The notes under the pieces were generated by a model that was not told the origin of the DNA, searched no databases, and saw only the letters and a list, made by a program, of their open reading frames with translations. Shown in pieces: positions 25,510 to 33,814 of a stretch of 34,047 nucleotides of DNA (its first letter is position 1; every line of letters begins with the position of its first letter). Source of the stretch: JAVBPP01 sp031549535 (GTDB lineage: Bacteria; Bacillota; Clostridia; Oscillospirales; Acutalibacteraceae). Position numbers and translations under genes: made by a program. Where the stretch lies: assembly GCA_031549535.1 (NCBI GenBank), contig JAVBPP010000054.1:1-34047 (forward strand), read 5' to 3'.

Positions 25510-26283
25510 ATGAAACAGTTCTTTAAAATTTTATTCATGCTCCTTGCGGTCTGCCTGGCTTTCTTCCTTTGCCTGGAGGCAGCCACGGATCTGCCGGTAG
25601 TGGCGCAGGATGTCACTGAAACGCCGTACCCGGAAGGCGGCGGCAGAATAGCCGAAAAATACTTTGCGGCGAAGCAGGTCAACAAGGATGTTGTAGCTTA
25701 CTTGGTTGTGCAGGGCGTGAGCGATGAGCCGGTTCTTTACCGAGATAATGATTATTATCTGTTTCATGATTACACAGAGGAATATACCAAGTATGGCGGA
25801 CTGTTCGTCAACGAGTTTTTTAAACCGGATTTTCATGAGCAATCTGTTTTAATCCATGGCCACAATTTCCCCGGTAGCCATATGGCTTTCAGTGATATGC
25901 TGCGGTTTAAGACCCAAAGCTTTGCAGAAAAAGACCGTATTATTCAGTTGTTTGACGGTGAGTATCTGCGCTATTACCGGGTATATACCGTGTTTGGCTT
26001 AAATGACGGGGAAGAATATATTCAGCAGGGCGCAAAGGCAGAGGACGGCGCACGAGACAGTGCGGCGAATAAAGCCTACATGCAATCCCTTCACGCACGG
26101 TCCATGGTAAGGCTGGCAGAACCGGATTATGACGCAAACACGCTGTATTTCAGTACCTGCGACCATTCCTTGCCACAAAAAAATCCGCGCTTGATTGTTG
26201 GCGTGTATCAAGTGAAGAGCTACCGCTATACAGCCGCGGAAACTACAGTGGCGGCGACGAAAGCAAAAGCAGTGCAGCCGTAG
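25510..26283 (+). CDS. srtB: Class B sortase
   Basis: 257 aa, with one N-terminal membrane helix (about 4-24). Catalytic residues fit class B sortases: VLIHGHNF (His118), LYFSTCDH (Cys217) and KNPRLIVG (Arg227). The helical insertion before the Cys strand (about 165-205, including DSAANKAYMQSLHAR) is the mark that separates class B from class A. Sortases cut a C-terminal sorting signal after Thr and join it to cell-wall peptide or a pilin lysine. The only matching substrate seen is the TVKTGG protein 27 bases upstream. The ribosome site is weak, so its translation may depend on the upstream gene. A terminator follows. Confidence 0.9.
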   Translation: MKQFFKILFMLLAVCLAFFLCLEAATDLPVVAQDVTETPYPEGGGRIAEKYFAAKQVNKDVVAYLVVQGVSDEPVLYRDNDYYLFHDYTEEYTKYGGLFVNEFFKPDFHEQSVLIHGHNFPGSHMAFSDMLRFKTQSFAEKDRIIQLFDGEYLRYYRVYTVFGLNDGEEYIQQGAKAEDGARDSAANKAYMQSLHARSMVRLAEPDYDANTLYFSTCDHSLPQKNPRLIVGVYQVKSYRYTAAETTVAATKAKAVQP

Positions 26284-26304
26284 CGCTAATAGAAAAACAA
26301 ATCA

Positions 26305-26332
26305 GGGCGGCCGCAGGCCGCCCGTTTATTTT
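26305..26332 (+). terminator. Intrinsic terminator after the sortase gene
   Basis: GGGCGGCC and GGCCGCCC around GCA, followed by GTTTATTTT. Confidence 0.9.
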
Positions 26333-26373
26333 GCCAAAACTTATAACTGAGGATACCATTTTCGGCACATTTG

Positions 26374-26382
26374 TGGTATAAT
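26374..26382 (+). promoter_or_regulatory. Extended -10 promoter for the 26442 gene
   Basis: TGGTATAAT, a perfect extended -10, 60 bases before the ATG; no good -35 is seen. Confidence 0.6.
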
Positions 26383-26441
26383 CACAAAAAAAGCAAACCT
26401 GTAAATGATAGATACGGAAATTAAGATAAGGGGAGCATGGG

Positions 26442-28502
26442 ATGAAAAACCAAAAAGAGAAACAGAAAAAGCCGAGGAAGCATCCGATTATGCGTGTGCT
26501 GAACCTGCTCGGTTCGCTTCTGCTGTTGTTTTCGCTGGTGCTTCTGGTGCTTGCTGTGGTTGCCAATGTAAGCAGCAGCAAGGAGGAAAAAACAAAGGCC
26601 GGGAACGCGATTTTCGGCTATGTTCCGCTTGTGATTGAAACCGGCTCCATGGAACCGGAGATAAAAGAGCACAGCATTGTTTTGATGAAAGCACTGGATG
26701 ATATCAGTGGCTTGAAGGAAGGGGACTATATCGTTTTTGACAACGGCTATCGGCTCATCTGCCACCAGATTGTTGAAATCGATAAAGAGGGCAAGGTGTT
26801 CACCTGGGGTATCAATAATGAGGACCCGGACGGAATCCCCTTAACAAAGGACGAAATCGTAGGCCAGGTTTACCACGATAAGTGGCATATCTGGAACTTT
26901 GCCAAGCGCATTGTTGAGGACGTGCGCACAAGTAATAAAGAAATTATCTGGCCCGGTGTTGCCAAATATACCATAAGCGTGGTTGCCTTTATTGTAATAA
27001 TCAGTGTGTTATTCCATTATCTGGACGTGTTCTTAACGGTTCGTATGATGCGCAAGTATCCGGAGGACTATGACATGACGCCGGAGGAAATGGAGAAGCA
27101 TATTCAAGAAAACCGCATTGTGCATGGGGAAAGCGGCAAGCTGCGGGTGGTGTATTCCAAGGATGGCAACCGTTTTAGCCTGCTGTTTAAAATTCTGTCC
27201 ATTGTGTTCCTGGTGTTTGCCATTATCACAGCGATGCTGGTGGTTGGCTGGCAGCTTGCGAAGGTTGCCTCCAAGACGGATTATGTGTTCGGCTACCGGA
27301 TTCTGCATATGCAGGATGATAAAATGGGCGCCATGCTCTACCCGAACAGCGATTATGTGGTAAAGGAACTGGAAATCACCTCGGATAATCTGCAAAAACA
27401 GCTTGCGGACGACAAAAATTCACTGGTCTGCTATCAGCAAAACGGAGAGATTGTTACCCGCAAATTTGCCAACCCCAAGGAAAAGGGCTTCACCACGCGG
27501 AACATGAAGGACATCATGGAAAGCAGTGAGGTCATCAGTTACTACGCCATCGTGGGTAAGGTGACCATGCGTCTAAACTGGACGGCACAGATTTATAACG
27601 ATATTGCGGATAGTAAACTGGGTCTGTTCAAGTGGATTTTCATGCCGATTATTCTTGTTGCGTTGGTATTTATGCTATTGCGCCTGCTAGCCAATATGCA
27701 GCTGATACGCAGCGAAGCGTTGGAAGAGAATCAGCCGGAGCTGGTGTTGGCACCGTCCACGCCGTCTGCGGATACGCTCGATATACCCGCAACCGCGCAG
27801 CCGGAGCCTAACGTGTATCTCCCGCCCCAACAGCTGGCTGAACCGTTCCCGGTAATTCCGCCGGAGCCAAAGGTGTATATACCTGTGCAGGAGGAGCCCC
27901 AGCCGTTTGCGGCAGCACAGCAGGAGCCGCAGAATACGCAAAGCTTCTTCACACAACCGCAACCGCCGTTGCAACCGCAACTGCATACGCAACCTACCGT
28001 GGAAGCGCCGAAACCACCATTGGAGGAATTTGATTTCGATAGCCTGCTGTTTGAACAAACCAAGAGCCGTGCGCAGGGAGTGAAACAGGAGCGGGCAGAG
28101 CCGGACGCCTTCAAGCCGGAGGATTTCCTCAGCTTTGAGGCCAGCTTCATGCAGGAAAAGCAGAAGATGGAGAACCGCCCGCCGGAGCCGGCGCGTATGC
28201 CGCAATATGAACCCCCGGCGCAACCTGTTGCGCCTTTGCAACCTGTTGCGCCTTTGCAACCTGTTGCGCCTTTGCAACCCGTTGCGCCTATGCAACCTGT
28301 TGCGCCTATGCAACCTGTTGCGCCTTTGCAACCCGTTGCGCCTATGCAACCTGTTGCGCCTATGCAACCTGTTGCGCCTTTGCCACAGCCGCAGGCCATT
28401 ACCCGGCCGGAGGAAGCCATAACACCAAAAGCAGAAGAGCCGCTGGTTGATTTTGACGATATAGATTTTGATTCTTTCTTGTCGGATAAGCTGGGGCAGT
28501 AA
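26442..28502 (+). CDS. Double SipW-like membrane protein: active domain, dead domain, proline-rich cytoplasmic tail
   Basis: 686 aa, with AGGGGAGCATGGG before the ATG. Membrane helix about 18-42; first SipW-like domain IFGYVPLVIETGSMEPEI with Ser69, ICHQIV with His108 and NEDPDG near 127-131, so it looks active. Helix about 175-200; a cytoplasmic loop; helix about 250-270; then a second copy of the fold, YVFGYRILHMQDDKMGAMLY, where Lys294 stands in the serine position and no His box is seen, so it is probably inactive. Helix about 398-418 leads to a tail of about 265 residues rich in Pro and Gln, with nine QPVAP(L/M) repeats and three acidic-aromatic motifs (EEFDFDSLLF, PEDFLSFEASF and the C-terminal VDFDDIDFDSFLSDKL). 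Such a fusion and tail are far beyond normal SipW (about 190-240 aa). It likely processes and organises TasA-like precursors; the tail's role is unknown. Confidence 0.85.
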   Translation: MKNQKEKQKKPRKHPIMRVLNLLGSLLLLFSLVLLVLAVVANVSSSKEEKTKAGNAIFGYVPLVIETGSMEPEIKEHSIVLMKALDDISGLKEGDYIVFDNGYRLICHQIVEIDKEGKVFTWGINNEDPDGIPLTKDEIVGQVYHDKWHIWNFAKRIVEDVRTSNKEIIWPGVAKYTISVVAFIVIISVLFHYLDVFLTVRMMRKYPEDYDMTPEEMEKHIQENRIVHGESGKLRVVYSKDGNRFSLLFKILSIVFLVFAIITAMLVVGWQLAKVASKTDYVFGYRILHMQDDKMGAMLYPNSDYVVKELEITSDNLQKQLADDKNSLVCYQQNGEIVTRKFANPKEKGFTTRNMKDIMESSEVISYYAIVGKVTMRLNWTAQIYNDIADSKLGLFKWIFMPIILVALVFMLLRLLANMQLIRSEALEENQPELVLAPSTPSADTLDIPATAQPEPNVYLPPQQLAEPFPVIPPEPKVYIPVQEEPQPFAAAQQEPQNTQSFFTQPQPPLQPQLHTQPTVEAPKPPLEEFDFDSLLFEQTKSRAQGVKQERAEPDAFKPEDFLSFEASFMQEKQKMENRPPEPARMPQYEPPAQPVAPLQPVAPLQPVAPLQPVAPMQPVAPMQPVAPLQPVAPMQPVAPMQPVAPLPQPQAITRPEEAITPKAEEPLVDFDDIDFDSFLSDKLGQ
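28221..28382 (+). repeat. Nine in-frame 18-bp tandem repeats coding QPVAP(L/M)
   Basis: Units of CAACCTGTTGCGCCTTTG type run without gaps for 162 bases. The last residue pattern is L-L-L-M-M-L-M-M-L, and units 3-5 and 6-8 are identical 54-bp blocks, a sign of recent expansion. All units are multiples of three, so copy changes keep the frame. Confidence 0.95.
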
Positions 28503-28519
28503 TGCAAAAGCACTAACAA

Positions 28520-28557
28520 AAGCCTTGCAAAGAATATCTACATTCTTTGCAAGGCTT
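28520..28557 (-). terminator. Perfect 16-bp hairpin after the 26442 gene
   Basis: AAGCCTTGCAAAGAAT and its complement around ATCTAC. A T-run follows on the minus strand (TTTTG) but not on the plus strand, so it is a canonical terminator only for minus-strand transcripts, although the gene before it is on the plus strand. It may still act as a 3' end or processing hairpin. Confidence 0.5.
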
Positions 28558-28665
28558 AAATCATACGATAAACTATATAGATTATAATAAAAAATAATTC
28601 TGCCAGGACTGTATTAATTAGCTTATCACAGCGGAAAGAAAAAGTCTAGTATTATTTTTTCTTTT

Positions 28666-28674
28666 TGCTACAAT
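28666..28674 (+). promoter_or_regulatory. Extended -10 promoter for helD
   Basis: TGCTACAAT. The expected transcript start near 28681 lies after the ATG at 28677, which argues for the start at 28707. Confidence 0.5.
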
Positions 28675-28706
28675 AGATGCATAGAAACGAGAGGCTGGTG
28701 AGACCC

Positions 28707-30752
28707 ATGCAATATACAACGCAGGCAGCAGCGGAGCGGCGGGCGCTTGCTGCAATGCTTTCCCGGCTGAAACAGGCTTACACCCATTATGATTTGCTCT
28801 ACAACCAAACGGAGGATGAGCTGGAGGATTTGCACCGGAGATATACCTCCGCAACGCCGGAATTTTACAACGATATTCCGGCAAAAGAATATCTCTCCGC
28901 GCTGTATCAACAGCGCCGGGAAGATTGCACAAAGGCTCTAAAAAAGCCATATTTCGGAAAGCTGATTTACAGCGAAGCGGTAGCTCCACAGGAGCAGCAG
29001 CTCTACATTGGGAAAAAAGGGATTTCAGACTACGAGAAACAGGAGGATATCTGGATTGTAGACTGGCGCGCCCCGGTTTCGCAGCTATATTACAGCGGAA
29101 ATTTGGGGAAGGCCTCTTACAGTCATAACGGAATGGATGAAACTGTCGTGGATTTGAAGCTGAAAACCACGCTGGATATTCAAAACGGTGAACTGCTCGG
29201 CTTCTATGACAGCGAAGTGGTGGCGAATGATGATTTGCTGGTGAAATACCTCTCGCAAAATAAGGATGTTGTGCTCAGCGAAATCATTGCAACCATCCAA
29301 AAGGATCAGGACAGCATCATACGCAAGCCGCTGGAGCAGCAGGTGCTGGTGCAGGGTGTGGCGGGCAGCGGCAAAACTACAGTGGCTCTGCACCGCATTG
29401 CCTATCTGCTTTATACCTACCGCGAAAAGCTGCAGAGCAATCAGGTGCTCATCCTTGCGGCAAACCGGCTGTTCTTAAACTATATTAGCTCCATGCTGCC
29501 GGATTTAGAGGTGCAGGGGGTGCAGCAGGGGACGCTGCGTGAGCAGCTGCAACAGGCGTTGCTGCGCTATTTTCCCAAGCTGCGCATTCCGCAGCGCGGG
29601 GAATCAGACTACCAGAACCTCGATATTCCGCGGGAGCTAACCCGTTTTTGTGAGGAAATTCAGCAAGAAGTGTTCCATAGCGCCGTTTGCGCTCACGAGG
29701 TGACACTGCTCTCGGAGGAGTCCGTGCGTGAGCAGGTGGCGGATTTGCACCGTATGTCCTTGGAGCGTATGGCGAACTTAATGGATGCGCGGCTGTGGAA
29801 TTACTACAAAACACGAATGACCTCATTTGCGCTGCCCCTGCATGACGCACTGTTTCAACAGGGTGTTACGCTGCGGCAGGATGTGCTTAAGGAAATGCGC
29901 AAAATCGAAACAGGTCTGCGCCATTTCTTCCGCAATCGGCTGAAAAAGCAAAAGGCACCCGAACTGCTCAATCGCTTTCGTGCGCAGCTGGGCTTGGGCC
30001 CGGTGCGCCCGAGCGCTTACACAACGGATGATTTGTGTATTTTAATTTTGCTGGTCAACTTTTTGGATGATGGCTGCAGCAAGGATGAAATTCGGCATAT
30101 CGTGGTGGACGAGGGGCAGGACTTGAATGTGCTGCAATACCTTTGCCTCAAAAGTATGTATCCGGCCGCCAGCTTTACCATTGTGGGCGATGTAATGCAG
30201 AACATCAACCGTTACACCATTAACGATTGGCAGGAGCTGAACGATGCGGTCTTCGCGGGTAAGGCGCATGATTGCTGCCTGCTCAAGAGCTACCGTAATA
30301 CGATTGAAATCTCCGATTTTGCCAAGGCTATGGTGGAACAGCGCACCGGGGAGCCCTTTGCTACGGAGCCGCTCGTGCGCCACGGTCGCCCGGTGCAGGA
30401 ACGGTATTGCACTGGGAAGGGGAAGGAGCGGGAGCTGCTGTGCATTCTGGAAGAAATCAAAAAAGCGGGTTACGGCCTAAATGCCGTTATCTGTAAAGAT
30501 GACAAAGGCGCACAGAATTTAGCCCGCCGCATGGCGCAGCTAAGTGAGCTGCGCCTCATGGACGCCGGCTCTGCAAATTTGGAGTTGGGCAGCTATATCG
30601 TCAGCGTGGCGGATTCCAAGGGCCTGGAATTTGACAGCGTTGTCCTCTGGGATTATGATGATTATGACCTGAAGGAAAGCCTGCTGGACTACAAACTGCT
30701 CTATGTAGGCATGACCCGCGCGCTGCATGAACTGTATGTGTTGCGGGGTTGA
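28707..30752 (+). CDS. helD: HelD-like UvrD/Rep-family ATPase (RNA polymerase recycling factor)
   Basis: 681 aa from the ATG at 28707, which has GAGAGGCTGGTGAG upstream; the in-frame ATG at 28677 falls before the likely transcript start. An N-terminal charged helical hairpin (about 5-60) matches the arm that HelD inserts into RNA polymerase. DWRAPVSQLYY, conserved in HelD proteins, is at about 120-130. Walker A GVAGSGKTT is at about 217, the DEGQD motif II at about 468 and VGMTRALHELYV (motif VI) near 666. Bacillota HelD uses ATP to pull stalled RNA polymerase off DNA. Length and motif order fit a complete enzyme. It has no visible tie to the fibre genes and marks a housekeeping edge of the region. 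Confidence 0.9.
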   Translation: MQYTTQAAAERRALAAMLSRLKQAYTHYDLLYNQTEDELEDLHRRYTSATPEFYNDIPAKEYLSALYQQRREDCTKALKKPYFGKLIYSEAVAPQEQQLYIGKKGISDYEKQEDIWIVDWRAPVSQLYYSGNLGKASYSHNGMDETVVDLKLKTTLDIQNGELLGFYDSEVVANDDLLVKYLSQNKDVVLSEIIATIQKDQDSIIRKPLEQQVLVQGVAGSGKTTVALHRIAYLLYTYREKLQSNQVLILAANRLFLNYISSMLPDLEVQGVQQGTLREQLQQALLRYFPKLRIPQRGESDYQNLDIPRELTRFCEEIQQEVFHSAVCAHEVTLLSEESVREQVADLHRMSLERMANLMDARLWNYYKTRMTSFALPLHDALFQQGVTLRQDVLKEMRKIETGLRHFFRNRLKKQKAPELLNRFRAQLGLGPVRPSAYTTDDLCILILLVNFLDDGCSKDEIRHIVVDEGQDLNVLQYLCLKSMYPAASFTIVGDVMQNINRYTINDWQELNDAVFAGKAHDCCLLKSYRNTIEISDFAKAMVEQRTGEPFATEPLVRHGRPVQERYCTGKGKERELLCILEEIKKAGYGLNAVICKDDKGAQNLARRMAQLSELRLMDAGSANLELGSYIVSVADSKGLEFDSVVLWDYDDYDLKESLLDYKLLYVGMTRALHELYVLRG

Positions 30753-30828
30753 TAAACGCAGCAGACATAAATTCTCGGAATATGGGAGTTACAATTTTTA
30801 TACTTCTGTAGTTTTTTTGCCCCTCATA

Positions 30829-30837
30829 TGCTAATAT
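30829..30837 (+). promoter_or_regulatory. Extended -10 promoter for the XRE-type gene
   Basis: TGCTAATAT, 33 bases before the ATG; the -35 is weak. Confidence 0.45.
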
Positions 30838-30869
30838 AAAACCGAGAGACATGGGAGGGGAGATACAGT

Positions 30870-32186
30870 ATGGAGCAAAAAGCAATAGGCAGGTTTTTGA
30901 CGGATTTGCGCAGGGAAAAGGCGATGACGCAGAAAGAAGTGGCGGAAAAGCTGCATGTTTCAGACAGAACGGTCAGCCGCTGGGAGCGCGGTGAAAATTG
31001 CCCGGATATTTCCCTGTTGCCCACCCTTGCGGAGCTGTTCGGTGTTTCTGTGGAAGAACTGCTCAAGGGGGAGCGCATGACTCGCGGGACGGTGGAGGAG
31101 CGAAAGGAAAGCGGGGAAGAAGCTGAGCGGGCGGATACACTGCTGCGCGGCACCCAAGCGATGTTTCGCAGCTATCTTTGGGTCTGCGTTGGTCTGCTGA
31201 TTGCGGGCATTCTCACGTTACCGCTTTATTTGTTGGGTGTAATATTGATAGTAGCGGCCATCGTTCTGTTGTTTGTGCAATACGGCAAGGCAAAGAATCA
31301 GGTGCTGTATAGCACTGTTGCGCTGGAGGAACGGCGTAAAAAGGCCTTTCTTGCCCAAATAAGTACTTCGCTTTGGCAGGTGATTGGCAGCCTTTTGGCT
31401 GTTCCCTTTCAGATGGGGTTGGCTGCGTTGGGGAACCAGATACTTAATTACACCTATAATATCCAGCAAGAGGCGGTTTCGATACCTCGGTATTTACTGT
31501 CCGTTTTCGTCATCGTATTTTTGGGTTCTGATTTTTCCTTTGGAATTCTGCCGCGAGCCCTTGTTGTGATTGTGTTGCTGAATATCGGTCTGCGATACCG
31601 CTATCGTAAGAAGTCTGCGGATATCTTGTATCCGGATGAGAGAGATAGAGCCGCAATCCGAAAATTGGCTAAAAAAGCAAAGATTGCGGCAGTCATTTGC
31701 ATTTCGAGCCTTATGGCGTTGCATTATGTATTTGTTCAAGTCAGCGATTTTATCTATCAAAAGCAACTGGAAGAGAGTTGTTTTATTATTGAATTTACGC
31801 AGGAAGATCAGGCAGCATTTGATAGAATGCTGACAGAAAAAGAGCCGTTGGAAAAGGCGCCCGCCCCATCGGAGGCACTGCGGGAGAAGAAACTGCCGGT
31901 TTATGCGTACAGGGATTTAGAGCTGGATTATGACGATTACATCAAGACGGAATCGGCAGAAGGGACGCTAAGCCGTGACGGATACAGATACGGAATTTTG
32001 GCGGCGGAGCGAGAGCGGCTGCGCGCATATGCGTATGACTATACAGCAGCAGGGGATTTACAGAAGTTATCGAGTTTATGGAACGTTGTGGTGTATCCAC
32101 TATTCTACCCGGTGAGCGTTCTGGCTGTGTATCTCGTTTATAATAAAAAGCGAAAGAACGTTACATCAAGGGTTTGTTCCGCGTGA
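30870..32186 (+). CDS. XRE-family helix-turn-helix regulator fused to a multi-pass membrane domain
   Basis: 438 aa, with GGGAGGGGAGATACAGT before the ATG. Residues about 6-60 are an XRE helix-turn-helix (MTQKEVAEKLHVSDRTVSRWERG, cut short here to its core TQKEVAEKLHVSDRTVSRW). After a charged linker come about seven hydrophobic helices between 105 and 300, an extracytoplasmic acidic loop (about 305-395, with YRDLELDYDDYIKTES) and a last helix near 410-428. This build suggests a one-component, membrane-bound regulator sensing something outside or in the membrane. No target operator was identified. It ends 75 bases from the convergent LuxR-type gene. Confidence 0.8.
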   Translation: MEQKAIGRFLTDLRREKAMTQKEVAEKLHVSDRTVSRWERGENCPDISLLPTLAELFGVSVEELLKGERMTRGTVEERKESGEEAERADTLLRGTQAMFRSYLWVCVGLLIAGILTLPLYLLGVILIVAAIVLLFVQYGKAKNQVLYSTVALEERRKKAFLAQISTSLWQVIGSLLAVPFQMGLAALGNQILNYTYNIQQEAVSIPRYLLSVFVIVFLGSDFSFGILPRALVVIVLLNIGLRYRYRKKSADILYPDERDRAAIRKLAKKAKIAAVICISSLMALHYVFVQVSDFIYQKQLEESCFIIEFTQEDQAAFDRMLTEKEPLEKAPAPSEALREKKLPVYAYRDLELDYDDYIKTESAEGTLSRDGYRYGILAAERERLRAYAYDYTAAGDLQKLSSLWNVVVYPLFYPVSVLAVYLVYNKKRKNVTSRVCSA

Positions 32187-32203
32187 ACGCATAGACGGGT
32201 TGG

Positions 32204-32247
32204 TTTTTGCCGTCAGTCAGCGTTGTTCGCCCATCAAGCGGCAAAAA
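32204..32247. terminator. Possible shared terminator between convergent genes
   Basis: TTTTTGCCG (32204-32212) pairs with CGGCAAAAA (32239-32247) across a 26-base loop; the second arm also forms GCGGC/GCCGC. Weak, but the only candidate in the 74-base gap. Confidence 0.35.
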
Positions 32248-32260
32248 GCCGCGGCGCTCG

Positions 32261-33667
32261 TTAATCGGCGGAGCAATACAGTTCCCGAAACCGTTCAATC
32301 AGCGCGGCGCGATTTTTTACACCTGTCTTTTTCAGGATATTAGATAAATGCCATTTAACGGTGGCGTCTGACAAAAAAAGGTTTTGGCTGATTTCCTCCA
32401 TGGTAACGCCTTGGAGGATTAAGAGAAATATTTCCTCCTCCCGCCTGGTCAGTTGCAGGCTGCGCAGCAGATTGGGGGGCGGTGAAGTGGCCTCGGGCGT
32501 TGCTTTTTTCAAATACGACTGAACCAGGCTGTAAAAAAACAGTAGCATAGCCGGAACGGAGAAAATAAAAATACACAAATAAAGCACAAAGCCGATTTCC
32601 TTGCCCGTGTGCTCCAACAGGGTAGAAATCGGCCATCCCAGCGCCTGAAACAGAAAAAACGTAATAAAGCTCAACGATGTAACCAGGCTCGGGTATTTAC
32701 TGAAAAATGAAATGTCAGCGAACATAGCGCGTATCGGGACAAAAAACAGGGATAGCGCGGCGATGCCGGCCATGGCAAACATAGCTGCGCCGATGTTGCT
32801 GTATGAAAAATAGTAGCAAAACACGCCGAAACCTGCCAAACAAAGGCTGGACATAACCGAAGCGGTGTATCCAAAGCGATAACACAGCAGGCCGGCGATG
32901 ACAGGCACGGCTATTTGCAACACCCGAAAATACAGAACAAGCTCGTAAACGAAAGTGCCGTTGACGTTCGCGTCAAATATGCCATGCAAGGTGTATAAAA
33001 ATAAGGAGCATAAAATTCCCGTTCCAATGAGCCTTCGCGCATCCGGACGCTTTTTTTCCTGATTATCCTGCGCCTGCGCTTCAAAAACCTGTTTGACAAG
33101 TGGCGAACAGAAGAACATCAAAGATAAAAGCAACCCCGCCGAAACGGAAAGCAGCAGATAAACAAGCCCTGGTGAAGTGCCGCTTTTGGCATAAAGATCA
33201 GCCGGAAAGCGCAGCAGCACACAGAGGGATAGGGTTAAACCCATGCTCAACGCCCGCAAGGCATACGGAATTTTTCGAAAGCTTTCGCTAAGCAGTACGC
33301 TGTGCGCGGCAAAACCAAAAATGCAGGCAAGGCTGAGGAGCATCCCAAACAGAAAAAAATTCTGCACAAAAAAGCGAAGGGCGGTAAGCGCGCAGGCGAA
33401 AAGCGATAATACGGCGGCGAGGCTTCGGTGACTCATTTTAATCCGAATAACTCTGTCGCATAGGAACGCGCCAAGTAGCAAACCCGCCGCGCCGGAAAGC
33501 GAATAAAGAATAAAGCACAGCTGAAATGTGTTTTTCGTGCCCAGTACGGCATGATGCTCATTCATCAACCAGCTGGCGGTCTGCCACAGCATAAACAATG
33601 CGCCTGTCATCAGATATACGATGACGGGTTTTTTGCGGTCTATTTTTATCAGCCCCTTTCCGCACAA
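32261..33667 (-). CDS. LuxR-type (GerE) regulator with a 12-helix MFS-like N-terminal domain
   Basis: 468 aa from TTG 33667. Residues about 15-385 hold some 12 hydrophobic helices in a transporter-like layout. The C-terminus (about 400-460) is a GerE/LuxR helix-turn-helix: LTRREEEIFLLILQG, MEEISQNLFLSDATVKWHL, SNILKKTGVKNRAALIERF. Similar MFS-LuxR proteins are numerous in Eggerthellaceae and less usual in Clostridia. The start is uncertain: TTG 33667 falls almost on the predicted transcript start, the GGAAAGGGG ribosome site lies downstream of it, and the next ATG (codon 20) is within the first helix. No partner gene is linked by operon. Confidence 0.8.
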   Translation of the reverse strand: MCGKGLIKIDRKKPVIVYLMTGALFMLWQTASWLMNEHHAVLGTKNTFQLCFILYSLSGAAGLLLGAFLCDRVIRIKMSHRSLAAVLSLFACALTALRFFVQNFFLFGMLLSLACIFGFAAHSVLLSESFRKIPYALRALSMGLTLSLCVLLRFPADLYAKSGTSPGLVYLLLSVSAGLLLSLMFFCSPLVKQVFEAQAQDNQEKKRPDARRLIGTGILCSLFLYTLHGIFDANVNGTFVYELVLYFRVLQIAVPVIAGLLCYRFGYTASVMSSLCLAGFGVFCYYFSYSNIGAAMFAMAGIAALSLFFVPIRAMFADISFFSKYPSLVTSLSFITFFLFQALGWPISTLLEHTGKEIGFVLYLCIFIFSVPAMLLFFYSLVQSYLKKATPEATSPPPNLLRSLQLTRREEEIFLLILQGVTMEEISQNLFLSDATVKWHLSNILKKTGVKNRAALIERFRELYCSAD

Positions 33668-33677
33668 TAGTGATAAT

Positions 33678-33706
33678 ATTATACAAGTTTCGGCACGCTG
33701 CGTAAA
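33678..33706 (-). promoter_or_regulatory. Promoter of the LuxR-type gene
   Basis: Minus strand: TTTACG (33701-33706), 17-base spacer, perfect TATAAT (33678-33683). Confidence 0.6.
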
Positions 33707-33814
33707 GGTGGGTTTTTCCCCACCCTACTGTTTTTTCAAAGGAGGGGGAAAACAGACTTGCTGTTTTTGGCTGTGTTCGTATATGCTCTATATAACTAAT
33801 ACCAAACACCTTTT

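Noticed and set aside
28221..28382. CRISPR-like array
   Set aside because: Units are contiguous, without spacers, in frame within a long gene.
27687..28519. Long antisense open frames opposite the QPVAP repeat
   Set aside because: They are products of the 18-bp repeat read backwards (monotonous ATGCIG- or RRNRLH-type strings) and have no ribosome site.
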